In this document: positions 7,766-15,988 of the stretch, piece by piece | How the letters are laid out: each line of letters opens with the position of its first letter | How positions within the stretch are numbered: the first letter of the stretch is position 1 | Assembly: GCA_022823765.1 (NCBI GenBank) | Contig: JAJEHK010000107.1 | Span: 1 to 33,927 of the forward strand | Reading direction: 5' to 3' | Source of the DNA: Alphaproteobacteria bacterium | GTDB taxonomy: Bacteria; Pseudomonadota; Alphaproteobacteria; SP197 | DNA length: 33,927 nucleotides | Program-made: the position numbers and the translations under genes | Notes under the pieces: model-generated | Database searches by the model: none | Told to the model about the DNA's origin: nothing | What the model saw: the letters and a program-made list of their open reading frames with translations, nothing else

Positions 7766-8638
7766 ATGACGAATCCCGCACTCGCCCGTATCGCCCAGGC
7801 CCTGGAACGCATCGCCGGCACTGCCGCTTCGTCGCCCGGGGACAACGCGGTCCCGGCCCTTCCGCAGGGCGGTGACGCGTTTGTCTGGCAAGCGTTCGAT
7901 GACACGCTCAAGGCGGTTGAACGCGTCCAGTACGTGCCGCTGAGCCTTCTCCGCGGCATTGACCACGCAAGGGATGCCCTGCTTGAAAACACACGCCAGT
8001 TTGCCAGGGGCTATCCCGCCAACAACGCTCTTCTGTGGGGAGCCCGCGGTATGGGAAAGTCGACACTCATCAAGGCCGTCCATGCCGCGGTCCATGCCGA
8101 ACAGCCCGGCTCCCTGGCGCTGATCGAGATTCACCGGGAAGACATTGCTCATCTCTACCGCCTGCTCTCGCGGATGCGCCAGGTGGAGCGGCGCGCCATC
8201 CTGATGTGCGACGATCTTTCCTTCGATGCCAACGACAGCACGCTCAAGTCGCTCAAGGCCGTGCTCGAGGGCGGTCTCGAGGGAAGGCCGGACAACGTGC
8301 TCTTCTATGCGACTTCCAACCGACGCCACCTGACGCCTCGCGACATCATGGAAAACGAGCGTTCGACCGCGATCCATCCGGCGGAGGCCGTCGAGGAAAA
8401 GGTGTCGCTTTCCGACCGGTTCGGGCTGTGGCTCGGTTTTCACGGATGCGACCAGCCGACCTACCTTGCCATGGTCAAGGGCTACGCAGACCATTTCGGC
8501 CTCGGCGTGGAAGAGGACGCGCTCAATGCCCGTGCCATCGAATGGCAGATGACACGCGGTGCGCGATCCGGCCGCGTCGCCTGGCAGTTCATCCAAGATC
8601 TCGCAGGTCGCCTGGAGAGGACACTCGACCCCGTCTGA
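7766..8638 (+). CDS. DUF815-family AAA-type ATP-binding protein
   Basis: The 290-residue soluble protein has a Walker A (GARGMGKST, about residue 93), a Walker B-like ILMCDDLSFD (about residue 145) and the family hallmarks LLRGIDHARDALLENTRQFARG and YATSNRRHLTPRDIMEN, which include the sensor-like TSN. The SDRFGLWLGFHGCDQPTYL segment is also typical of DUF815. The family has about 280-300 residues; its role is not established, though genome context in alphaproteobacteria places it next to yajC. It is divergent from yajC by about 110 bases and convergent with nlpD (16 bases). No strong Shine-Dalgarno is visible before the ATG at 7766. Confidence 0.9.
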   Translation: MTNPALARIAQALERIAGTAASSPGDNAVPALPQGGDAFVWQAFDDTLKAVERVQYVPLSLLRGIDHARDALLENTRQFARGYPANNALLWGARGMGKSTLIKAVHAAVHAEQPGSLALIEIHREDIAHLYRLLSRMRQVERRAILMCDDLSFDANDSTLKSLKAVLEGGLEGRPDNVLFYATSNRRHLTPRDIMENERSTAIHPAEAVEEKVSLSDRFGLWLGFHGCDQPTYLAMVKGYADHFGLGVEEDALNARAIEWQMTRGARSGRVAWQFIQDLAGRLERTLDPV

Positions 8639-8654
8639 TGGAACAAGCGGCGCT

Positions 8655-9659
8655 TCAGCCCTCCACCAGGTGTTCGATCGGATTGACCGCTGTCGTTCCC
8701 TGGCGAAGTTCGAAGTGGGACTGCGGTTGGGAAATGCCGCCACTGGCTCCGACACTGGCGATGACGTCGCCGCGCAAGACCATCTGGCCTCGGGCGACAA
8801 GATTGCGCGCATTGTGGGCATAGGCCGTGACCCAGCCATCCGTATGGCGCAACAGCACAAGATTGCCGTAACCCCTGATCTCGTTGCCGACGTAGGAGAC
8901 GACGCCATCTTCCGCCGCACGCACCGGTGTCCCGGCCGGTGCGGCGATGTTGATGCCGTCATTGTGCAAACCACCGGCCTTGGGACCAAAACCCGAGACA
9001 ACCCGTCCGGTGACAGGCCAGATGAACTGCAGGTCGCCTCCGGGCGCCGGCTCGGGGATGGCCGTCATCACGGGTTCGGGAATGGCGGTCGTCACAGGTT
9101 CGGGGATGGACACGTCTGCCGCCGCCACCTGGGGTGGAGTGGTGACTGCCTGTGGCACCGTCAGTTGCTGTCCTTCCAGGAGGAGATAGGGTTTGACCAG
9201 ACCATTGATCTCGGCGAGTTCGCGTGAGCGCACACCAAGGTGGCGCGAAATGCCGAGCAACGTATCGCCGCGCCGTACAGTGTAGATTGTGACCGGCCCT
9301 GTATCTGAAGGCACGGTTTCCAGGACCATCGGTTCGCGGGGCGTATCATCCCCGGCGGCGCCGAGAATGCGTTCAATGTGCGCCAACAAGTCCCCGGTTG
9401 CCTGTTCTTCCGGCTCGGCGACGGGCGGCGGCGGCGCAGCAGGCACCGCCGGTGGAACGGGCTTTTCGCCAGGCAGGGGAGGCAGGGATGCCAGTCGGCC
9501 GGCGGGCGGAGTTCCTGGCAGTGGTGGCACGACATGATCGATGTGGCGCACCGGCGCCGGCATCTGGGCACAGGACGCCACCAGAACGGCGACGCAAAGG
9601 AGCGCCAGAAACCCCGGCACCGGTCTGTCACTCCTGGACGAGAGGAACAAACCTGACAT
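8655..9659 (-). CDS. nlpD: NlpD/LytM-type lipoprotein: LysM plus degenerate M23 peptidase domain
   Basis: A lipoprotein signal with lipobox V-A-S-C (Cys about residue 30) follows two arginines. A proline-rich linker leads to a LysM domain (about residues 122-170, VTIYTVRRGDTLLGISRHLG) for peptidoglycan binding, a short EP-rich repeat, then an M23 domain from PVTGRVVSGFGPK. In active M23 enzymes the zinc ligands are HX3D and HXH. Here they read HNDGIN (D replaced by N) and QSHFELR (first H of HXH lost). This matches E. coli NlpD and EnvC, which activate amidases instead of cutting peptidoglycan, so an activator role in cell separation is inferred. The ATG at 9657-9659 lies inside pcm (32-base overlap). 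A downstream GTG at 9620 has a better ribosome binding site but would remove the positive charges of the signal. Confidence 0.88.
   Translation of the reverse strand: MSGLFLSSRSDRPVPGFLALLCVAVLVASCAQMPAPVRHIDHVVPPLPGTPPAGRLASLPPLPGEKPVPPAVPAAPPPPVAEPEEQATGDLLAHIERILGAAGDDTPREPMVLETVPSDTGPVTIYTVRRGDTLLGISRHLGVRSRELAEINGLVKPYLLLEGQQLTVPQAVTTPPQVAAADVSIPEPVTTAIPEPVMTAIPEPAPGGDLQFIWPVTGRVVSGFGPKAGGLHNDGINIAAPAGTPVRAAEDGVVSYVGNEIRGYGNLVLLRHTDGWVTAYAHNARNLVARGQMVLRGDVIASVGASGGISQPQSHFELRQGTTAVNPIEHLVEG
9051..9114 (-). repeat. 24-bp tandem repeat within nlpD
   Basis: Roughly two and a half copies of a 24-bp unit encode IPEPV-type octapeptides (PEPVTTAI, PEPVMTAI, PEP...) in the linker between the LysM and M23 domains. 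Length variation here would change linker length without breaking the frame. Confidence 0.7.
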
Positions 9660-10248
9660 CGAGAAAGGCATGACTTTCATGGCCCGAATCGAAGCGTCGC
9701 ACATGGTAGAGCTTCTGGTCGAACACCGTTCCACCAACCGGCACGACCATGATACCACCGGGGACAAGCTGGTCGATCAGGGGCTGCGGCATGGTAGCAG
9801 CCGCCGCCGTCACCATGATCCTGTCGAAGGGGGCTTCTTCCGGCCAGCCGAAGGAGCCGTCTCCCAACCGGCAGGTGATGTTCTCGAGGTTCAGTTCGGC
9901 AAACCGGGCCATCGCCTGGCACAACAGCGTGTCGTGGCGTTCGATCGTCCACACGTGACCTGCCAGTTGCGCCAGAATGGCGGTCTGGTAGCCGCTCCCG
10001 GTGCCGATTTCGAGAACCCGCATGCCTTCCTCGAGATCCAGTCTCTCGGACATCAGGGCAACAACCAGAGGCTGACTGATCGTCTGCTGGCAGTCGATAG
10101 GCAGAGCCACGTTCTCCCAGGCGCGGGCGGTCAGGTCATGACGCACAAAGCGGTCCCGGGGTACGGTCGCCATGGCTTCGAGTACCTTGAACGAACGCAC
10201 GCCCAGCGTAACGAGGTCCTCTACGAGTTCCGGACGCGAGGCAGGCAT
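9628..10248 (-). CDS. pcm: Protein-L-isoaspartate O-methyltransferase
   Basis: PCM uses S-adenosylmethionine to methylate isoaspartate residues and starts their repair in damaged proteins. The 206-residue length is normal. The S-adenosylmethionine-binding motif I is clear at VLEIGTGSGYQTAILAQL (about residue 77), preceded by LPIDCQQTISQPLVVALM (the conserved GxTISxPxxxA region) and followed by VWTIERHDTLLCQA and RIMVTAAAATMPQPLIDQL with VPGGIMVVPVG. It starts 10 bases after the serS stop. In most alphaproteobacteria surE lies between serS and pcm; it is absent here. Confidence 0.95.
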   Translation of the reverse strand: MPASRPELVEDLVTLGVRSFKVLEAMATVPRDRFVRHDLTARAWENVALPIDCQQTISQPLVVALMSERLDLEEGMRVLEIGTGSGYQTAILAQLAGHVWTIERHDTLLCQAMARFAELNLENITCRLGDGSFGWPEEAPFDRIMVTAAAATMPQPLIDQLVPGGIMVVPVGGTVFDQKLYHVRRFDSGHESHAFLDVRFVPLVQE

Positions 10249-10258
10249 CGCCGCGCCG

Positions 10259-11554
10259 TCAGCCGTCTACCGGTGCGGCCCCGCCGGGATGCAGGCGCTC
10301 CATGCCACCCATGTAGGGACGCAGGACCTCGGGTATGGAGACGCTTCCGTCCTCGTGCTGACCGTTCTCCAGGATGGCGATCAGCGCCCGGCCAACCGCA
10401 ACACCCGATCCATTGAGCGTATGAACAAACCGGGTCTTGCGCGTGTCCCTGGTCCGGCAGCGAGCAGCCATCCGTCTCGCCTGGAAGTCGGCGCAGTTCG
10501 ACAGACTCGAGATCTCCCGCCACTTCTTCTGCCCCGGCAGCCACACTTCGATATCCCATGTAAGACGGGCTGAAAATCCGATGTCTCCGGTCGAGAGGGT
10601 GACGACTCGGTAGGGCAATGCCAACCGCTGCAGGACGGTCTCCGCACAGGACGCCATGCGGCGGTGTTCCTCAGGGGAGTCCTCGGGCGTCGTCACCGAA
10701 ACCAGTTCCACCTTCCAGAACTGATGCTGGCGGAGCATGCCCCTGGTATCGCGTCCCGCCGCTCCCGCCTCGGACCGGAAACACGGGGTGAGCGCGGTGT
10801 AGCGCAGGGGAAGCGTGTCCTCATCGAGAATCGTTTCCCGGACCAGGTTCGTGAGGGTCATTTCCGCGGTGGGAATGAGGTAGCGGTTGTCGGTGGTCCG
10901 GAAGAGATCACCGGCGAACTTGGGTAGGTTGCCGGTGCCGTAGGCGGTCTCGGGACGCACCAGCAGGGGGCCTGAGACCTCGACATAGCCGAACTCCCGG
11001 GTGTGCACATCAAGCATGAAGGAGGCAAGCGCCCGTTCAAGTCGGGCCATGGCACCGGAAAGGACAACGAAACGAGTACCGGAAAGGCGCGCCGCGCTCT
11101 CGAAGTCCATGCCGCCGAGAATGACGCCGAGATCGACGTGGTCCCTCGGCTCGAAGGCAAAGTTGCGCGGGTTTCCCCAACGGTGCGTCTCGACGTTGTC
11201 CGTTTCGTCGGCGCCCTCGGGAACGGTGTCGTCGACGACATTGGGAATGGCCTCGAGCACATTGTGAAGTTTTCCGGAATCCTCACGCTCTATCGCCTCC
11301 AGGGTTGCGATCTGCTGCTTTATGTTGCCGACTTCCGCGATCTCTGCCGCTGCATCCCGACCGCCACGCCTCGCTGCACTGATCAGGCGCGTCAGTTCGT
11401 TGCGCCGCTGCTGCAGCTCCTGGGCAGCGGTCCTGGAGTGCCGCACCTTACGGTCCATGTCGAGTATCAGCGACGCCTGCGGAGGCAATCCACGGCGGGC
11501 GCAAGCCTCGTCGAAGGCCTGGGGATTGGCGCGAATCCACACAATGTCGTGCAT
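10259..11554 (-). CDS. serS: Serine--tRNA ligase
   Basis: Class II synthetase of 431 residues, charging tRNA-Ser. The N-terminal coiled-coil arm spans about residues 25-110, ending in [26 protein letters not shown]. The catalytic core shows motif 2 ([30 protein letters not shown]), the adenylate-binding [32 protein letters not shown] and motif 3 ([18 protein letters not shown]...[13 protein letters not shown]). All are intact. It lies in the tatA-tatB-tatC-serS-pcm-nlpD operon, 32 bases after the tatC stop. Confidence 0.97.
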   Translation of the reverse strand: MHDIVWIRANPQAFDEACARRGLPPQASLILDMDRKVRHSRTAAQELQQRRNELTRLISAARRGGRDAAAEIAEVGNIKQQIATLEAIEREDSGKLHNVLEAIPNVVDDTVPEGADETDNVETHRWGNPRNFAFEPRDHVDLGVILGGMDFESAARLSGTRFVVLSGAMARLERALASFMLDVHTREFGYVEVSGPLLVRPETAYGTGNLPKFAGDLFRTTDNRYLIPTAEMTLTNLVRETILDEDTLPLRYTALTPCFRSEAGAAGRDTRGMLRQHQFWKVELVSVTTPEDSPEEHRRMASCAETVLQRLALPYRVVTLSTGDIGFSARLTWDIEVWLPGQKKWREISSLSNCADFQARRMAARCRTRDTRKTRFVHTLNGSGVAVGRALIAILENGQHEDGSVSIPEVLRPYMGGMERLHPGGAAPVDG

Positions 11555-11586
11555 GCCGGTTTACCTTGCCATGCGAGCCGGAACGA

Positions 11587-12594
11587 TCAGCGCGCCGGAT
11601 TGAAGTCCGTTTCCTCGTAAGCCTGGGAATCGTCCACCTCTTCGACCTCTTCTTCCTGTTCGCCGGCTTCCTCGGCCTTCGCCTTGCGCTGCTCGGTGAA
11701 GCGTGCACACCAGATCGATACCTCGTAGAGCAGAATCAGTGGCAACGCGAGGCCAAGTTGGCTGAAGGGATCGGGCGGCGTGATCACGGCCGCCAGCACG
11801 AAGACGGCGACGATGGCGTACTTGCGCTTTTCCTTCAGTCCTTCGGCCGTCACCATGCCGGTCCGTGCCGCCAGAGTCATCACCAGAGGCAACTGGAAAC
11901 TGATGCCGAAGGCGAAGAGGAGCTTGAGGAGAAGCGAAAAGTACTCGCTCACCCGCACTTCCATGACGATGGGCAGTTGCCCGAAGTCTCCAGTCTGCTG
12001 AAAGCCCAGGAAGAACCTCAGGGCGACGGGAAAGAAGGCGTAGTAGACCATCGCCGCGCCGAGCGTGAAAAGCAGCGGAAACACCAGCATGAAGGGCAGA
12101 ACCAGCTTCTTTTCCCGGCGATAGAGACCGGGCGCCACGAATGCCCAGAGTTGCCAGGCCAGAAACGGCAGCGAGACGCACAGGGACACGAAGAAACCCA
12201 CTTTCACGTAGGTCAGGAAGGCTTCCTGTGGGCTTGTGAAGATGAACCGTGGCGGGTACTCGGAATCGGCGCTGCGATCGATGGTTGCCCCCTCGGTGAC
12301 GCCTGCCGGTTCCGCAGGTGCAGCGTCCTCGTCCGGTGACGGGGAGAACAGCATCCAGGCATCACTCAGGGTGCGCTCGATCCACGTCTCCTCGCTCTCC
12401 TCCAGCTCTTCCACCGGCGCCAGCCCATAGGCATCGTAGAGCGGCAAGGCGAGAAAGTTGTAGATCGCCGGCGCGAAGTAGAAACAAGGCAGGAAGGCAA
12501 GCAGAACCACCGCCGCGCTGCGCACGAGGCGCCGGCGCAGTTCGACGAGATGCTCCAGCAGCGGAAGCTTGGTGTTGTCGATATCCTTGATCAA
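11587..12594 (-). CDS. tatC: Sec-independent protein translocase TatC, with an extended first periplasmic loop
   Basis: TatC is the membrane receptor of the Tat pathway that exports folded proteins with twin-arginine signals. The 335 residues start with the signature LPLLEHLVELRRRLVRS, which includes the conserved glutamate used in signal recognition. Six hydrophobic segments follow, with SPQEAFLTYVKVGFF, FYFAPAI, QLWAFVAPGLYRREKK and FSFQLPL-like ISFQLPLVM as in the family. Between the first span and FTSPQEAF there are about 50 extra residues (about 62-118), highly acidic and then proline/alanine rich, absent from ordinary TatC. The C-terminus is also a long acidic tail. The apparent start codon is TTG (12592-12594) with no clear ribosome binding site; it lies 7 bases past the tatB stop. 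Confidence 0.93.
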   Translation of the reverse strand: MIKDIDNTKLPLLEHLVELRRRLVRSAAVVLLAFLPCFYFAPAIYNFLALPLYDAYGLAPVEELEESEETWIERTLSDAWMLFSPSPDEDAAPAEPAGVTEGATIDRSADSEYPPRFIFTSPQEAFLTYVKVGFFVSLCVSLPFLAWQLWAFVAPGLYRREKKLVLPFMLVFPLLFTLGAAMVYYAFFPVALRFFLGFQQTGDFGQLPIVMEVRVSEYFSLLLKLLFAFGISFQLPLVMTLAARTGMVTAEGLKEKRKYAIVAVFVLAAVITPPDPFSQLGLALPLILLYEVSIWCARFTEQRKAKAEEAGEQEEEVEEVDDSQAYEETDFNPAR

Positions 12595-12601
12595 GGGCGT
12601 T

Positions 12602-12979
12602 CTACGTGTCGCCAGAAGCCCTGGCGCGTTCCGGCGGCGCTTTCTCGGCCGCAGTCTCCGGCTCGTCCCTGACTTTCATGTTTTCCTGCACCTCGCGGCC
12701 GGTGTCCTCGAGTTCCTTCTTGAGGCTGCCTGTGGGGTCAATGGCCGCAGTCACCGCCTTCTTCGCCTTCAGCGGTGTCTCAACAGCCTTCTTGACGTCA
12801 TCGATCTCGGCTTCCTTGGCATACTGATCCAGCGCTTTCTGGAAATCCCGCGCCATGCGCCGCGCCTTGCCGGTCCATACGCCAACGGTCCGCAGGACCT
12901 TGGGCAGGTCCTTGGGGCCAACCACAACCAGCAACACCGCCCCGACGACCGCCAATTCGAACCATCCGAGATCGAACAT
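12602..12979 (-). CDS. tatB: Sec-independent protein translocase TatB
   Basis: TatB, 125 residues, bridges signal recognition by TatC and recruitment of TatA. It begins MFDLGWFELAVVGAVLLVVVGPKDLPKVLRTVG, with the glutamate in the span (residue 8) and the GPKDLP hinge typical of TatB, then a long amphipathic helix and a charged, low-complexity tail. TatA has a different start and lacks the glutamate, so the assignment of the two is firm. Spacing from tatA is 23 bases. Confidence 0.95.
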   Translation of the reverse strand: MFDLGWFELAVVGAVLLVVVGPKDLPKVLRTVGVWTGKARRMARDFQKALDQYAKEAEIDDVKKAVETPLKAKKAVTAAIDPTGSLKKELEDTGREVQENMKVRDEPETAAEKAPPERARASGDT

Positions 12980-13002
12980 GTCCGATAATCTTCATCAAGT
13001 GT

Positions 13003-13239
13003 CTAGGCGACTGTCTTGTCTTTCTCGTTTTCGGCGGACGCGGGTGTAGCGGTTCCCTCGATGGTTGTCGGGGATTCATCGGATTGCCGTGCCTGCGCTG
13101 CCTCATCCTTCATGCCGGACTTGAACTCCTTGATCCCCTTGGCGAGATCACCGGCCAGCTTGGGAATCCGGTTGCGTCCGAAGAGGAGCAGAACGATGAC
13201 CAGCACGATGAGCCAATGCCATATGCTGAAGGTACCCAT
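13003..13239 (-). CDS. tatA: Sec-independent protein translocase TatA
   Basis: TatA, 78 residues, forms the protein-conducting part of the Tat system. It starts [21 protein letters not shown] with the hinge [22 protein letters not shown], followed by an amphipathic helix and a polar tail. The start at 13237-13239 is chosen because GGGAG lies 8 bases upstream and the preceding in-frame codons do not look like TatA. It is the first gene of the tatA-nlpD operon, driven by the promoter at 13305-13333. Confidence 0.95.
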   Translation of the reverse strand: MGTFSIWHWLIVLVIVLLLFGRNRIPKLAGDLAKGIKEFKSGMKDEAAQARQSDESPTTIEGTATPASAENEKDKTVA

Positions 13240-13304
13240 GGTGAGGTCTCCCTTCCCTGTCGATCCATGAAACGGCACCACTGAAGCGCCGTCCCGACCC
13301 GGGA

Positions 13305-13333
13305 CATATAGCCGTCCAGGGGGCCAAGGGCAA
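13305..13333 (-). promoter_or_regulatory. Promoter of the tatA-tatB-tatC-serS-pcm-nlpD operon
   Basis: On the minus strand TTGCCC (13328-13333) and TATATG (13305-13310) are separated by exactly 17 bases. The -10 is 65 bases upstream of the tatA ATG. The spacer ends in GGC and is followed by TATA, as at the yajC promoter. Confidence 0.45.
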
Positions 13334-13695
13334 TGATGATCGACGTCTCCCTTCCGACTTCGCTGCCATGGGAGACCATGATCGAAGAGAGGCTGCCCCC
13401 TGCAGCACAGCGACCGTCAGTCTGTCCGACCGCACCGGAGTTGTCACGACCACGGACCCTGGAGGTCACTCGGGCTCCGTCCGACGAAGGCTTCCGGGCA
13501 CCTGTTGCTGCCGGGGCAGGGTCATGCGTTGGACGCGGACACAACCCTGTGGCGGAAGGAACTCCCGACTTCCTCGTGGCCGATGACAGGACTGTCATGA
13601 GCGACTACAACCAATTCGCCGAGTTGCGCGGAACTGTCGTTGAAACCGGCATGAGTTGTGAACCGGTCGGTGGGAAGCAAGGAGGGGGTAGACTG
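13334..13695. other. Noncoding spacer between tatA and the YHS-domain gene
   Basis: Together with 13240-13333 this forms a 456-base region without a recognisable gene. A plus-strand frame is open through it into the YHS gene, but its translation has no protein-like pattern and no ribosome binding site until 13681. Apart from the tat promoter on its left border I see no tRNA, repeat or strong hairpin. The promoter of the plus-strand YHS gene must lie here but I could not assign it. Confidence 0.5.
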
Positions 13696-14253
13696 ATGCA
13701 TCGAACAGGGGTTCCGCGCCGTGTGTTGCTCGCGGGAGCACTCGCGGCGGGGCTATTGGCCATCATCGGTCAAGCGACACTCGGCGCGGCGGAATCGGAC
13801 GAGTTCGTCAATGCGCTGCCCGACGGCGTTGCGATGGACGGCTTTGATGTCGTTGCCTACTTCCATGGCGCGCCTGCCAAGGGCCTGGCCTCCCACAGCG
13901 TCGACTACAAGGGCACATCGTGGCGGTTCAGCTCGGCCGAGAACGCGGCGGCCTTTGCGGCCAATCCGGGTGCATACGAGCCGCAATACAACGGATGGTG
14001 CGCCTACGCGGCGTCGGAAGGTTACGGGGCGGAGGTCGATTTCGTGAACGGATGGTCAGTGCTCGACGGCAAGCTCTACCTGAACTGGGATGCCGCGACC
14101 CGCGATGCGTTCCTGTCCGAGCAGTTGACGCGAATCGAGCGCGCAGGAAGGAACTGGCCGGACCTTCACGCCGACCTGCGGGATGGATCTGCGGCAATGT
14201 ACACACACGCCGGAGAAGGCGTTGCCATTGTCCATCCCCAGCAACTCGATTGA
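13696..14253 (+). CDS. YHS-domain exported protein with a Tat-like signal
   Basis: The 185-residue product starts MHRTGVPRRVLLAGALAAG, with consecutive arginines (8-9) before a hydrophobic stretch and a likely cleavage after about residue 31 (LGAAES). The PRRVLLA motif is a loose match to the twin-arginine consensus, so export by the nearby Tat system is possible but not proven. The rest is one YHS domain: DGVAMDGFDVVAYFHG, YKGTSWRFSSAENAAAFAANP, YNGWCAYAASEGY, then DGKLYLNWD, ending with the NWPDLHADL tail seen in the exported YHS proteins. YHS domains are associated with metal binding; the function here is unknown. The start has GGAGGGGG seven bases upstream. It is convergent with the ABC ATPase (26 bases) and divergent from tatA. 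Confidence 0.85.
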   Translation: MHRTGVPRRVLLAGALAAGLLAIIGQATLGAAESDEFVNALPDGVAMDGFDVVAYFHGAPAKGLASHSVDYKGTSWRFSSAENAAAFAANPGAYEPQYNGWCAYAASEGYGAEVDFVNGWSVLDGKLYLNWDAATRDAFLSEQLTRIERAGRNWPDLHADLRDGSAAMYTHAGEGVAIVHPQQLD

Positions 14254-14279
14254 ACGGGGGACCGGCGGCGTGACGTCAC

Positions 14280-15326
14280 TCAGGCGAGGTGCGGGGCCTG
14301 CTGACAGGGGAAGACGAGAACGGAATCTTCGTCAAAACGAATCCTGACATCGGTACCGGGCTCCGGCGCCGTCTGACCAAGGATGCGCGCCCGCAGCGTC
14401 TCGCCGTTCTTGAGGCGCAGGGAAACAAGCGTGGAATGACCGACCAGACGCCGTTCAATCACCCGTGCGCCAGGACCCTCGCCTTCGGGCGTCAAGTGCA
14501 GGCCTTCCGGACGAATCAGGACATCGACTCTCTGGCCGGTGATGAATCCGTCAGCCAGAACGTCACCCACCGGTGAGCGGACCCGGCCAGGAACTGCGGT
14601 GCCATGCAACCAGTTGACGTCACCGAGGAACCGCGCCACGAAGGCCGTTGCCGGACGCTGGTAGATCGCGCCCGGTGTTCCCGTCTGAAGAAGCCTGCCG
14701 CCCTGAAGAACGGCAATGCGATCGCCAAGATAGAGCGCTTCCTCGGCGTCGTGGGTGACAATGAGTGTTGTCGTCCCGATGTCTCGCAGGATTTCGAGAG
14801 TCTGGTCCCTCACCGATTCACGCAAGCGCACGTCGAGACCGGAGAACGGTTCGTCGAGCAGCAGGATGCGTGGTTTCGGCGCCAGGGCCCGCGCCAGGGC
14901 AACACGTTGCTGTTCACCACCCGAAAGCATGTGCGGGTACTTCTCCGCGTAACCACCAAGACCCACCATGTCGAGAAGGTCCCCGGCGGTGGACTTCGCC
15001 TGCCGGCTCCTGCGCAGGCCGAAGGCGATGTTGTCGGCGACAGTGAGATGGGGGAAAAGGGCAAACTCCTGGAAGACCAGGCCCACGCCCCGCATCTCGG
15101 GCGGCCGGTGGACGCCGTTTCCGGCGACCACTTCGTCACCGATGCGAATCTCGCCGCTCACCAGGGGTTCGAGTCCGGCGGCAAGGTGAAGGGCGGTGGT
15201 CTTGCCGCATCCCGAGGGACCGACCAGGCACATGACCTCACCGTCGGCAATCTCGAGATCGACATGTTTCAGGGCTTCTTCACCGGCCCAGGAATGGCTG
15301 ACGCCGTGAAAGGACAATCCTGGCAT
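14280..15326 (-). CDS. ABC transporter ATP-binding protein, FbpC/PotA-like
   Basis: The 348 residues show a complete ATPase: Walker A GPSGCGKTT (about 36-44), Q-loop FQEFALFPHLTV, signature LSGGEQQRVALARAL (about 135), Walker B RILLLDEPFSGLD and the switch histidine in TLIVTHDAEEAL. A C-terminal TOBE-like region follows from VNWLHGTAV to the end (RPEGLHL...). This layout suits importers of the iron(III), polyamine or sulfate type, and the sequence looks closest to FbpC. No permease or binding-protein gene is nearby, so the substrate is unknown and the gene is an orphan. It lies between scpB and tatA, where related genomes usually have no gene. An A/T-rich 80-base gap separates it from scpB. 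Confidence 0.85.
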   Translation of the reverse strand: MPGLSFHGVSHSWAGEEALKHVDLEIADGEVMCLVGPSGCGKTTALHLAAGLEPLVSGEIRIGDEVVAGNGVHRPPEMRGVGLVFQEFALFPHLTVADNIAFGLRRSRQAKSTAGDLLDMVGLGGYAEKYPHMLSGGEQQRVALARALAPKPRILLLDEPFSGLDVRLRESVRDQTLEILRDIGTTTLIVTHDAEEALYLGDRIAVLQGGRLLQTGTPGAIYQRPATAFVARFLGDVNWLHGTAVPGRVRSPVGDVLADGFITGQRVDVLIRPEGLHLTPEGEGPGARVIERRLVGHSTLVSLRLKNGETLRARILGQTAPEPGTDVRIRFDEDSVLVFPCQQAPHLA

Positions 15327-15358
15327 GAAACGTCCGCATGCTGATCAAGCGATCGGGA

Positions 15359-15387
15359 TGCTATCTGCAAACAGTTCTTATTTTCAA
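15359..15387 (-). promoter_or_regulatory. Possible promoter of the orphan ABC ATPase
   Basis: In the unusually A/T-rich gap after scpB, the minus strand has TTGAAA (15382-15387) followed by 17 bases and ATAGCA (15359-15364), or 16 bases and GATAGC. The -10 match is poor. If real, it would give the ATPase its own transcription unit. I found no convincing Fur or Irr palindrome. Confidence 0.22.
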
Positions 15388-15406
15388 GTCTATCGTCGCG
15401 CCCCTT

Positions 15407-15988
15407 TCAGGAGGACTCTTCCTCGCCGTCCCCGGGGCCGCCGGGCAGCGGCAGATCCGGCCTGCTCTCGAGCAGTCCCGCGGCAAGCAACTCGTCGCGT
15501 CCCGGCAGGTCATCCACTGATTCAAGGCCGAAGTGCTCGAGGAATTCATCACTGGTCCGCCACTGCAGGGGCCTTCCCGGTGTACGTCGACGTCCCGACG
15601 GACGGATCCAGCCGATTTCGAGGAGAAGATCGAGTGTGCCCCGCGACAGTGAAACACCCCGGATGGCCTCGACCTCGGCACGGGTCACGGGCTGGTGGTA
15701 GGCGATGATGGCCAGGGTCTCGAGAGCTGCCCGGGACAGCCTGCGGCGACGCACTGACCGGATTTTGAGATCCGCTCCAAGATCCATCGCCGTGCGAAAG
15801 GACCACTTGCCGGCAATCCGCACCGGCTCGACGCCCCGCCCCCTGTAGTCCTCTGCCAGCCGACCAAGACAGGCCCCGACATCTGCGTCTTCGCCGAGCC
15901 GCGAGGCAATCTCCTTCTCGTCGACAGGCTGCGGCGACGCGAACAGCAGTGCCTCGACAATGCGTACATCCCGGGTCGGCGCCCTCAT
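15407..15988 (-). CDS. scpB: Segregation and condensation protein B
   Basis: ScpB, 193 residues, forms the condensin-like complex with ScpA and Smc for chromosome segregation. It shows the family sequence RIVEALLFASPQPVDEKEIASRLGED near the N-terminus (winged helix) and the second winged helix LSRAALETLAIIAYHQPVTRAEVEAIRGV followed by LLEIGWIRPSGRRRTPGRPLQW and FLEHFGLESVDDLP. These are all canonical. It overlaps scpA by 4 bases (ATGA), so translation is coupled. The C-terminus is proline/glycine rich. Confidence 0.95.
   Translation of the reverse strand: MRAPTRDVRIVEALLFASPQPVDEKEIASRLGEDADVGACLGRLAEDYRGRGVEPVRIAGKWSFRTAMDLGADLKIRSVRRRRLSRAALETLAIIAYHQPVTRAEVEAIRGVSLSRGTLDLLLEIGWIRPSGRRRTPGRPLQWRTSDEFLEHFGLESVDDLPGRDELLAAGLLESRPDLPLPGGPGDGEEESS

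Noticed and set aside
13333-13695. N-terminal extension of the YHS protein
   Set aside because: The upstream 121 codons have no protein-like pattern; a strong ribosome binding site and signal peptide mark the start at 13696.
15359-15390. Fur/Irr box in the AT-rich gap before the FbpC-like ATPase
   Set aside because: No clear palindrome of the iron-box types; only a weak promoter match is retained.
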